From: Acetobacterium tundrae
GTDB lineage: Bacteria; Bacillota; Clostridia; Eubacteriales; Eubacteriaceae
Length of the DNA stretch: 61,724 bases
Reading direction: 5' to 3'
NCBI RefSeq assembly: GCF_008086615.1
Contig: NZ_RXYB01000021.1
Coordinates: 1 to 61,724 of the forward strand
This document shows, in pieces, positions 53,245-60,270 of the stretch (position 1 is the first letter of the stretch; every line of letters begins with the position of its first letter). A program made the position numbers and the translations under genes. A model generated the notes under the pieces. The model searched no databases, had not been told where the DNA came from, and saw only the letters and a list, made by a program, of their open reading frames with translations.

Positions 53245-53281
53245 TATGGTATGAATTAAAACAAATTAAGGAGACTGATCA

Positions 53282-54442
53282 ATGAGTAACTATAGTAACA
53301 TTGATTCCAAACTGATCCATGGTGGAATTGACGGAGACGAAAATACTGGAGCAGTTAATGTACCAATATTTCAAACATCAACATATAAACAACAGGGTCT
53401 AGGCAAAAACAAGGGGTATGAATATTCGCGAACGGGAAATCCCACCAGACAGGCATTAGAATCTCTAATTGCAGATTTAGAAGGGGGCGTCGCGGGGTTT
53501 GCATTCGCCTCTGGAATGGCGGCAACCACCGCGGTGCTCAGCCTTTTTAAAACCGGAGATAAAATCATTATTTCAAGTAATGTTTATGGCGGAACCTTTC
53601 GGGTGTTAGATAAAGTATTTAATAATTTTGGCATCACCTATGAAATTGTCGAAACATCAGATTTGGCGATCCTAGAGAAAAGCATCGATGCGGATGTAAA
53701 GGCAATCTTTATTGAAAGTCCGGCAAACCCGATTTTGTCCATTACCGATATTAAAGAAGTGGCATTAATCGGTAAAAAGCATAATATCTTAACCATCGTA
53801 GACAATACCTTTATGACACCATACTTGCAGAGACCGATCGAACTTGGCGTCGACATTGTCGTCCACAGCGGCACCAAATATTTGGGCGGACATAGCGATT
53901 TGATTGCCGGACTTGCGGTCGTCAATAGTGAAGAACTGGCTGAACGGTTAGGCTTTATACAGAATTCAACAGGCGGGATTTTGCAGCCATTCGACAGCTT
54001 TCTGCTGATTCGGGGAATTAAAACCCTTGGCGTCAGAATGGACAGACATATCGAAAATGCCCTATTTATTGCGGAGGAGTTAAAAAAACATCCCGGCGTA
54101 AAGGCGATCTACTATCCCGGTTTGCCGGATAGTCAAGGATATGAAATCAATAAAAGCCAAACCAGCGGACCAGGTGGAATGCTGTCATTTGAACTTGATG
54201 AAAAATATAATATTCATAAGTTTTTTGAGTCACTGGAATTTATTTCATTGGCAGAGAGTTTGGGCGGCGTTGAATCGCTGATCTGCCATCCATCCAGTAT
54301 GACACATGCTTCGATTCCGTATGAGATTCGACAAAAAGTTGGCATCGTTGAAAATTTAATCAGAATTTCGGTGGGGATAGAAAATAAAAATGATATCTTA
54401 AATGATTTGGAACAAGCATTCTTAAAGAGTTACGAGGGATAA
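53282..54442 (+). CDS. mccB: Cystathionine gamma-lyase/synthase (MccB/MetB-like)
   Basis: 386 residues. Cys/Met metabolism PLP family: DSKLIHGGIDGDENTGAVNVPIFQTSTY, YSRTGNPTRQALE (~49), PLP lysine in VHSGTKYLGGHSDL (~197), and SLGGVESLICHPSSMTHA (~332). The gene is followed three bases later by a CysK/MccA-like gene; this mccB-mccA pair is the reverse transsulfuration unit turning homocysteine into cysteine in Firmicutes. Gamma-synthase activity cannot be excluded. SD AAGGAG. Confidence 0.82.
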   Translation: MSNYSNIDSKLIHGGIDGDENTGAVNVPIFQTSTYKQQGLGKNKGYEYSRTGNPTRQALESLIADLEGGVAGFAFASGMAATTAVLSLFKTGDKIIISSNVYGGTFRVLDKVFNNFGITYEIVETSDLAILEKSIDADVKAIFIESPANPILSITDIKEVALIGKKHNILTIVDNTFMTPYLQRPIELGVDIVVHSGTKYLGGHSDLIAGLAVVNSEELAERLGFIQNSTGGILQPFDSFLLIRGIKTLGVRMDRHIENALFIAEELKKHPGVKAIYYPGLPDSQGYEINKSQTSGPGGMLSFELDEKYNIHKFFESLEFISLAESLGGVESLICHPSSMTHASIPYEIRQKVGIVENLIRISVGIENKNDILNDLEQAFLKSYEG

Positions 54443-54444
54443 AA

Positions 54445-55356
54445 ATGGCTTATTATAATGACATTAGGGAATTAATCGGCAATACGCCAATGGTTAAACT
54501 TAATAATTTTGATATAAAAAAGGGCGTAAATATTTTTGCGAAACTTGAATTTTGGAATCCCGGGGGAAGTGTAAAAGACCGAATCGGTGTTTCAATGATC
54601 AAAGATGCAGAAGCACAGGGACTGTTAAAACCGGGTTATACCATTATCGAAGGGACGGCCGGCAATACCGGCCTCGGAGTTGCCCTGGCGGCCATCAATA
54701 AAGGCTACCGCGTTATTTTTGTGGTGCCCACTAAGTTTTCAATTGAAAAGCAGACGCTGATGCGTGCCTTCGGTGGAGAAATCATCAATACGCCACGGGA
54801 GTTAGGGATGCTTGGCGCAACCGCAAAAGCTCAGGAATTACTCAGAACGATTCCAAACTCGATCTCGCTTAAGCAATTTGACAATCCTTCGAATCCACTA
54901 ACCCATTATGAAACAACCGGACCGGAAATATACCGCGACCTTGAAGGCAATATCGATTATTTGGTAGCTGGAGCCGGCAGCGGCGGAACTTATTCTGGGG
55001 TGGTGCGTTATTTGAAAGAGCAAAATCCCAATATCAAAGGGGTACTGGCCGATCCCATTGGTTCAATCATGGGTGGCGGTGATATTGGCTGTTACGATAT
55101 TGAAGGCATCGGGAATGATTTTATTGCCACCACAATGGATATGTCTCTTGTGGATGAGGTGATAAAAGTGCATGACAGTAATGCTTTTGAAATTGCCAAA
55201 TTGCTGGCGAAAAAGGAAGGGATTATTGCCGGCACCTCATCCGGCGCAGCTTTATTTGCAGCACTGAAGCTGGCTGAAAAAATTGACAAAGGCAACATCG
55301 TCACAATTTTACCGGATCGAGGAGACCGCTATTTCAGTAAAAACATTTATGATTAA
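54445..55356 (+). CDS. mccA: Cystathionine beta-synthase / cysteine synthase (MccA-like)
   Basis: 303 residues, fold type II. IRELIGNTPMVKL, PLP lysine in GGSVKDRIGVSM (~43), EGTAGNTGLG (~70; T-A-G-N-T-G instead of TSGNTG), GAGSGGTYSG (~174), GTSSGAAL (~259). TAGNTG is a variant seen in cystathionine-forming members. With MccB it would run homocysteine plus serine or O-acetylserine to cystathionine to cysteine. Confidence 0.82.
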   Translation: MAYYNDIRELIGNTPMVKLNNFDIKKGVNIFAKLEFWNPGGSVKDRIGVSMIKDAEAQGLLKPGYTIIEGTAGNTGLGVALAAINKGYRVIFVVPTKFSIEKQTLMRAFGGEIINTPRELGMLGATAKAQELLRTIPNSISLKQFDNPSNPLTHYETTGPEIYRDLEGNIDYLVAGAGSGGTYSGVVRYLKEQNPNIKGVLADPIGSIMGGGDIGCYDIEGIGNDFIATTMDMSLVDEVIKVHDSNAFEIAKLLAKKEGIIAGTSSGAALFAALKLAEKIDKGNIVTILPDRGDRYFSKNIYD

Positions 55357-55378
55357 TTCTCCCTGCAAAAAAGATTCG

Positions 55379-55407
55379 TTGATACTATTCGTGTTAAATA
55401 GTACAAT
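55379..55407 (+). promoter_or_regulatory. Promoter with internal palindrome before metI-patB
   Basis: TTGATA (55379-55384), 17-base spacer, TACAAT (55402-55407). A perfect inverted repeat TACTATT-CGTGTTA-AATAGTA (55383-55403) fills the spacer. The CATATATG motif is absent here, so this unit may answer to a different regulator. Confidence 0.55.
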
Positions 55408-55473
55408 ATAACAAATAATGAAGGAGTTGTTGGAAGACTCTGATTAGATGTTATTAAGCGAGGAGAAAAAAGC

Positions 55474-56613
55474 ATGGATTTTAACACCCTTTGTATACAC
55501 GGAAATAGTGAGAAATATGACACTACAGGTGCAGTGAGTGTTCCGATTTTTCAATCGGCAACCTTTGCTCATCCGGCGGTGGGAGAAAGTACCGGCTATG
55601 ATTATTCCCGGCAGCAAAACCCGACTCGGGAACATCTGGAAAAGATCATGGTCAAACTGGAAGGTGGGTTTGACGCCCTGGCATTTTCAACCGGCATGGC
55701 CGCCATTGGCGCCGTCATGGAACTTTTTTCGCCAGGCGATCATATCATTGCTTCCGATGATCTTTATGGTGGATCCCATCGGCTGTTTCATCAAATTTCC
55801 ATGAAAAATGGAATCAGTTTTGATTTTGTTAATACATCCGATATTTCTATGATTGAATCCCATATTCAGCCAAACACGAAAGGCGTGTTTATCGAAACGC
55901 CAACCAATCCGATGATGCAGGTCACGGATATAAAAGCAGTGGCTGAGTTGACAAAAAGACACAATCTGATTCTGATTGTGGATAATACTTTTTTGACCCC
56001 TTATTTTCAGAAACCAATTAAACTGGGGGCTGATATTGTCGTTCACAGCGGCACCAAATATTTGGGCGGTCATAATGACACGCTGGCCGGATTTGTGGTT
56101 GTGAATGATGAAAAAATATCAGATCGGTTGCGATTTATTTATAAGACCACCGGGGCCTGTCTCTCGCCTTTTGACAGCTGGCTGATGATCCGGGGCATTA
56201 AAACGCTGCCGATCCGAATGGATAAACAGCAGGAAAATGCCATGAAATTGGCGAACTGGCTGGGTGATCAACAGAAAGTTAAAACCGTATATTATATCGG
56301 CCTGCCCACTCATCCCGGCTATGAAATATCCCAACGTCAGGGCAGCGGTTTTGGGGCAATGATTTCTTTTGAAGTTGACAGTGAGAAAACGGTCAGAGAT
56401 ATTTTGGAAAAGGTTTCACTGATTCAATATGCAGAAAGTTTAGGAGGCGTTGAAACCCTCATTACCTACCCGATGCTCCAGACCCATGGCGATATCCCCA
56501 AAGCCGAGCGCGAAGCCAAGGGAATCAATGAATGTCTGCTGCGTCTGTCGGTGGGAATAGAAAGTGCCCAGGATTTGATCGATGACTTAGCCAGGGTAAT
56601 AAAGGGGGAATAA
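55474..56613 (+). CDS. metI: Cystathionine gamma-synthase-like PLP enzyme (MetI type)
   Basis: 379 residues, same family as the MccB-like protein: FNTLCIHGNSEKYDTTGAVSVPIFQSATF, YDYSRQQNPTREHLEKIM (~44), PLP lysine in VHSGTKYLGGHNDTL (~193), SLGGVETLITYPMLQTHGD (~328). It lies directly before a MalY/PatB-type beta-lyase, the metI-patB (metC) arrangement of forward transsulfuration: O-acylhomoserine plus cysteine to cystathionine. SD GAGGAG. Confidence 0.8.
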   Translation: MDFNTLCIHGNSEKYDTTGAVSVPIFQSATFAHPAVGESTGYDYSRQQNPTREHLEKIMVKLEGGFDALAFSTGMAAIGAVMELFSPGDHIIASDDLYGGSHRLFHQISMKNGISFDFVNTSDISMIESHIQPNTKGVFIETPTNPMMQVTDIKAVAELTKRHNLILIVDNTFLTPYFQKPIKLGADIVVHSGTKYLGGHNDTLAGFVVVNDEKISDRLRFIYKTTGACLSPFDSWLMIRGIKTLPIRMDKQQENAMKLANWLGDQQKVKTVYYIGLPTHPGYEISQRQGSGFGAMISFEVDSEKTVRDILEKVSLIQYAESLGGVETLITYPMLQTHGDIPKAEREAKGINECLLRLSVGIESAQDLIDDLARVIKGE

Positions 56614-56615
56614 AA

Positions 56616-57791
56616 ATGACGTATAATTTCAACGAAATCATTCAGCGGGACAATACCAACTCCCTGAAATATGATTTCGCAAATCGCTGTGGCAAACCGG
56701 AAGGACTGCTGCCATTATGGGTTGCGGATATGGATTTTAAAACCCCTGGGCCGGTGGTGGAGGCCCTTGTCGAAAAAAGCAAGCACGGAATTTTTGGATA
56801 TTCCGAAAGTGGTCAGGACTATTTCTTTGTTTTAAAAGACTGGTTCAAAACCAACTTCGAATGGGATATCCGACCAGACTGGCTGGTGAAGACGCCAGGA
56901 GTTGTTTATGCCATCGCCACGGCTATTCGCGGGATGACCGTTAAAGGGGATGGGATACTCATCCAACAGCCGGTTTATTATCCTTTTTCCGAGATAATCA
57001 GGATAAACGAGCGCAAATTGGTGGTGAATCAGCTCGTTTATGAAAAGGGCCGCTATACCATCGACTTTGCTGATTTTGAAAACAAGATCATCGCCAACGA
57101 CGTGAAGTTGTTTATCTTATGCAATCCCCATAATCCAGTGGGGCGAGTGTGGACCAGAGAAGAACTCACCCGTTTGGGAGATATCTGTTTAAAACATCAG
57201 GTAACAGTTATTTCTGACGAAATTCATCAGGATTTTATTTATCCGGGTCATCAGCATCTGGTCTTTGCTGATTTAAAACCTGAATTTTTGAAGATTAGCA
57301 TCACCTGTACAGCGCCAACTAAAACCTTTAATTTGGCGGGATTGCAAATATCCAATATCTTTATTAAAGACCGGGAATTGCGGAAAAAATTTGTCGATGA
57401 AATGACAAAAAGTGGTTATAACGAGCTGAATGTGATGGGAATCGTCGCCTGTACAGCGGCCTATTCACAGGGCCGAGAGTGGTTGAATGAACTAAGAACA
57501 TATCTGGTCGGCAACCTGGATTTTGTCAGACGTTTTTTAAGTGAAAAACTGCCGCAGATAAAACTGGTTGAGCCGGAAGGAACCTATTTAGTTTGGTTGG
57601 ATTTCAATGAACTCGGGCTGAGTGAAAAGGAACTGGAAGATTTAGTCATTAATAAAGCCGGTTTGTGGCTCGACGAAGGAATCATGTTTGGCGCCGGAGG
57701 CGAGGGCTTCCAACGGATCAATATCGCTTCGCCCAGAGTGATACTGGAACAGGCGTTAACACAATTGGAGCAGGCCATCAACAACGGATAA
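56616..57791 (+). CDS. patB: MalY/PatB-type cystathionine beta-lyase (aminotransferase class I/II fold)
   Basis: 391 residues. MalY/PatB marks: NSLKYDF near the N-terminus, LPLWVADMDFKTP (~34), FILCNPHNPVGRVWTREEL (~165-183), SDEIHQDFIYPGHQH (~200), PLP lysine in CTAPTKTFNLAG (~233). Cleaves cystathionine to homocysteine, pyruvate and ammonia. Starts two bases after metI and so probably forms a functional pair with it. Terminator follows. Confidence 0.87.
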   Translation: MTYNFNEIIQRDNTNSLKYDFANRCGKPEGLLPLWVADMDFKTPGPVVEALVEKSKHGIFGYSESGQDYFFVLKDWFKTNFEWDIRPDWLVKTPGVVYAIATAIRGMTVKGDGILIQQPVYYPFSEIIRINERKLVVNQLVYEKGRYTIDFADFENKIIANDVKLFILCNPHNPVGRVWTREELTRLGDICLKHQVTVISDEIHQDFIYPGHQHLVFADLKPEFLKISITCTAPTKTFNLAGLQISNIFIKDRELRKKFVDEMTKSGYNELNVMGIVACTAAYSQGREWLNELRTYLVGNLDFVRRFLSEKLPQIKLVEPEGTYLVWLDFNELGLSEKELEDLVINKAGLWLDEGIMFGAGGEGFQRINIASPRVILEQALTQLEQAINNG

Positions 57792-57793
57792 AG

Positions 57794-57837
57794 AAAAAGG
57801 CAAGGCTGATCTTTTTGATCAAGGCATTGCCTTTTTT
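57794..57837 (+). terminator. Terminator after patB
   Basis: AAAAAGGCAA pairs with TTGCCTTTTTT, with an inner GATCTTTTTGATC stem. The T-run abuts the -35 box of the next promoter. Confidence 0.85.
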
Positions 57838-57838
57838 A

Positions 57839-57887
57839 TTGACTTTTTTCGGGACGAGTATTAAAATTATTGTAGTATTCATATATG
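57839..57887 (+). promoter_or_regulatory. Promoter and CATATATG operator of the methionine gamma-lyase-like gene
   Basis: TTGACT (57839-57844), 17-base spacer, TAAAAT (57862-57867). CATATATG at 57880-57887, 12 bases after the -10 box, exactly the distance seen at 42753. Confidence 0.7.
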
Positions 57888-57923
57888 TTTTAAATGAATT
57901 ATACAACTCAGGAGGATGCAGAA

Positions 57924-59129
57924 ATGAGCGAACGAAAATATGGTAGTGAATTTGGGTTTCAGACAAGAGCGGTGCATACCGGAAATGATGTCGATAAAGA
58001 CTCGGGAGCAATCAAGCGACCGATAACAATGGCCAACAGTTATGAGCTGCCTTACGATCCTTCCGACATTAATTGGAGCAGTTCGGATAAAAGCCTGTAT
58101 ACCCGAAACGGCGGAACCAACCAAAAGTATCTGGAAGAAAAGATTGCCTCATTTGAAGGCAGTGACGATTGCATTGTTTTGGCGTCAGGCGTGGCTGCTC
58201 TTTCAGGACTATTCTTTGCCCTGCTGGAAAGCGGCGACCATGTGATGTTTTCAAATGTAACTTATGTGGCAGCTTATCGTTTGCTGAATGAACTGTTAAA
58301 CAATAAGTTCAAAGTAGAAACCACAATTGTTGACACTACTGATTTAGAGGCAGTGAGGGCAGCAATCAGACCCAATACGAAGCTTGTACATATCGAAACA
58401 CCCGGGAATCCAACGATTGGCATTTCAGATATTCAGGAGATTGCCAAGCTGGCACACAAAAATGGAGCATTGCTGTCAGTGGATAACACCTTTGCTTCGC
58501 CCTATAATCAGAGACCGATTGAATTGGGCGCGGACTTTGCAATTGAAAGTCTCACAAAATTTATTAATGGACATGGAGATGCCATGGGCGGCTCCATTGC
58601 GGGCCAAAAGGAAGCTCTGGATAAAATTCGTTTCCAGTCCCAGGTGAATCTTGGGGGAACTATCAGCCCGTTTAATGCCTGGTTGATTATGAGAGGGGCC
58701 GTCACATTTCCGCTGCGGATGAAACAACACAATGAAAATGCGTTGGCCGTGGCAAAGTTTTTAGCGGGCCTTGAAAGTGTGAGCTTTGTTTCATACCCTG
58801 GACTGCCCGGCAATAAAGGCCATGAGATTGCCAAGAAACAGATGGAAAAGGGCTTTGGTGGGGTCTTATCCTTTGGTTTAAAGGCCGATAAGGATACCTG
58901 CAATGAATTTGTCAGTCAGTTAAGGGTGGTGACATCGGCGGTGTCACTGGGACATGATGAAAGTTTAATTGTCTATCTTGGCGAAAATGACGAAAGACAA
59001 TATCTGTATCCGGAAGAATTCCATCAGGGCTTTTTCCGGTTCAGTGTCGGAATTGAAGATGTGGAAGATATCATTTCGGATTTAGAGCAGGCCCTTGAAA
59101 AGGTGGGATTGAGTTTGAAAGTGGTGTAG
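57924..59129 (+). CDS. Methionine gamma-lyase-like PLP enzyme
   Basis: 401 residues from ATG 57924, after AGGAGG. Cys/Met metabolism PLP family: GFQTRAVHTGNDVDKDSGAIKRPITMANSY, YTRNGGTNQKYLEEKIASFEG, PLP lysine in IESLTKFINGHGDAMGG (~206). LTKFINGHGD resembles the TKYLNGHGD of methionine gamma-lyases more than the TKYLGGH of cystathionine enzymes. Possible reaction: methionine to methanethiol, 2-oxobutyrate and ammonia. It has its own promoter with the regional operator. Alternative: another cystathionine or OAHS activity. Confidence 0.75.
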   Translation: MSERKYGSEFGFQTRAVHTGNDVDKDSGAIKRPITMANSYELPYDPSDINWSSSDKSLYTRNGGTNQKYLEEKIASFEGSDDCIVLASGVAALSGLFFALLESGDHVMFSNVTYVAAYRLLNELLNNKFKVETTIVDTTDLEAVRAAIRPNTKLVHIETPGNPTIGISDIQEIAKLAHKNGALLSVDNTFASPYNQRPIELGADFAIESLTKFINGHGDAMGGSIAGQKEALDKIRFQSQVNLGGTISPFNAWLIMRGAVTFPLRMKQHNENALAVAKFLAGLESVSFVSYPGLPGNKGHEIAKKQMEKGFGGVLSFGLKADKDTCNEFVSQLRVVTSAVSLGHDESLIVYLGENDERQYLYPEEFHQGFFRFSVGIEDVEDIISDLEQALEKVGLSLKVV

Positions 59130-59184
59130 GACGTTACAAAAGTTTATACGGATGTCGATGATGAGAGCCTACAGATAAACAGAA

Positions 59185-59229
59185 AACATCAGCCCAATCA
59201 AAAAAGATTTGTTTGATTGGGCTGATGTT
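59185..59229. terminator. Hairpin between convergent genes
   Basis: AACATCAGCCCAATCAAA / TTTGATTGGGCTGATGTT, 18-bp stem with a nine-base loop. Located between the PLP gene and the convergent larE. Confidence 0.7.
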
Positions 59230-59270
59230 AATTAAGCAGACACCCATAAAATTCAGATTAAAAAAATAGC

Positions 59271-60077
59271 TTACAGCGTTTCGTTCATGCTGCCGGTTCT
59301 ATACCCTTTGAGATCTAAAGCGATATAGGTAAAACCGATTTTTTTAAAGGCATCATTGATTTTATTGCGAATTTCCTTATTCAGTAAGGTGTCAAAGCCG
59401 TTCTCGTCGGTTTCGATCCGGGCCAAATTGCCATGATAGCGGACTCTCACCTGATGCAAACCCAAATCAAGAAGGGTTTGTTCCGCCTGATCAATCATGT
59501 TAAGACGATCGGGGGTAATCGTCTCGCCATAGGGAAATCGAGATGATAAACAAGCGAAGGATTGTTTGTTCCAGGTGGGCAAACCGAGCTCCCGGGAAAG
59601 ATGCCGTATTTCGTCTTTTGAGAGCTCGGCAAACCGCAAGGGGCTTTTGATATCCAATTCAGCCACCGCCAAAAGGCCGGGACGATAGTCACCATTATCA
59701 TCAGTATTGGATCCTTCGATCACATTTTCCAATTGCCGATCTGCAGCAATAGCTTTAATTTTCGAAAAGAGTTCAGTTTTACAGAGATAACATCTGTTTT
59801 TAGGATTATGCGAAAAGCCTTCAATATCAAGCTCTTCTGAATCGATGACAATGTGCTCAATGTTGTTGGCCGTTGTAAAAGCTTCCGCTTCGGATAATTC
59901 TCTTTTAGGAAAGCTTTCGGAACGAGCTGTAACCGCAATCGCATTTTTTCCTAAAACATCATGGGCAACTTTTAATAAAAACGTCGAATCAACACCGCCT
60001 GAAAAAGCCACAGCGACGCTGTTGAGGCTTTTTAAATAATCCTGCAAACGGTCATACTTATTTGATATATTATCCAT
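59271..60077 (-). CDS. larE: ATP-dependent sacrificial sulfur transferase LarE
   Basis: 268 residues. PP-loop FSGGVDSTFLL (~25), SESFPKRELSEA (~53), CYLCKTELF (Cys96, Cys99), EGSNTDDNGDYRPG (~121), FACLSSRFPYGE (Cys176). LarE adds sulfur to the nickel-pincer nucleotide precursor. A CxxC plus a third Cys is the arrangement reported to hold an Fe-S cluster in some LarE proteins, rather than a single sacrificial Cys. No larB or larC is seen in the window. SD AAAAGGAG. Confidence 0.9.
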   Translation of the reverse strand: MDNISNKYDRLQDYLKSLNSVAVAFSGGVDSTFLLKVAHDVLGKNAIAVTARSESFPKRELSEAEAFTTANNIEHIVIDSEELDIEGFSHNPKNRCYLCKTELFSKIKAIAADRQLENVIEGSNTDDNGDYRPGLLAVAELDIKSPLRFAELSKDEIRHLSRELGLPTWNKQSFACLSSRFPYGETITPDRLNMIDQAEQTLLDLGLHQVRVRYHGNLARIETDENGFDTLLNKEIRNKINDAFKKIGFTYIALDLKGYRTGSMNETL

Positions 60078-60214
60078 TACATTCTCCTTTTAGATGAAAA
60101 TTTTAGAAAGACAACATTATTCATATCTAAATACTATGATTATTCTAATTGGCAATTCATCTTTTGTCAAGATAATTTATAAATGGGGTTGTGTTTATGA
60201 TGGCTCTGTTAAAT

Positions 60215-60256
60215 AAAAAAAGCTCCGGAAGATTTAAACACGCTTCCGGAGCTTTT
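60215..60256 (-). terminator. Terminator of the glutamine synthetase gene
   Basis: AAAAAGCTCCGGAAG / CTTCCGGAGCTTTTTTT with a 10-base loop; the T-run is on the minus strand, 15 bases past the stop of the gene ending at 60271. Confidence 0.9.
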
Positions 60257-60270
60257 TGATCGGTTATTAA

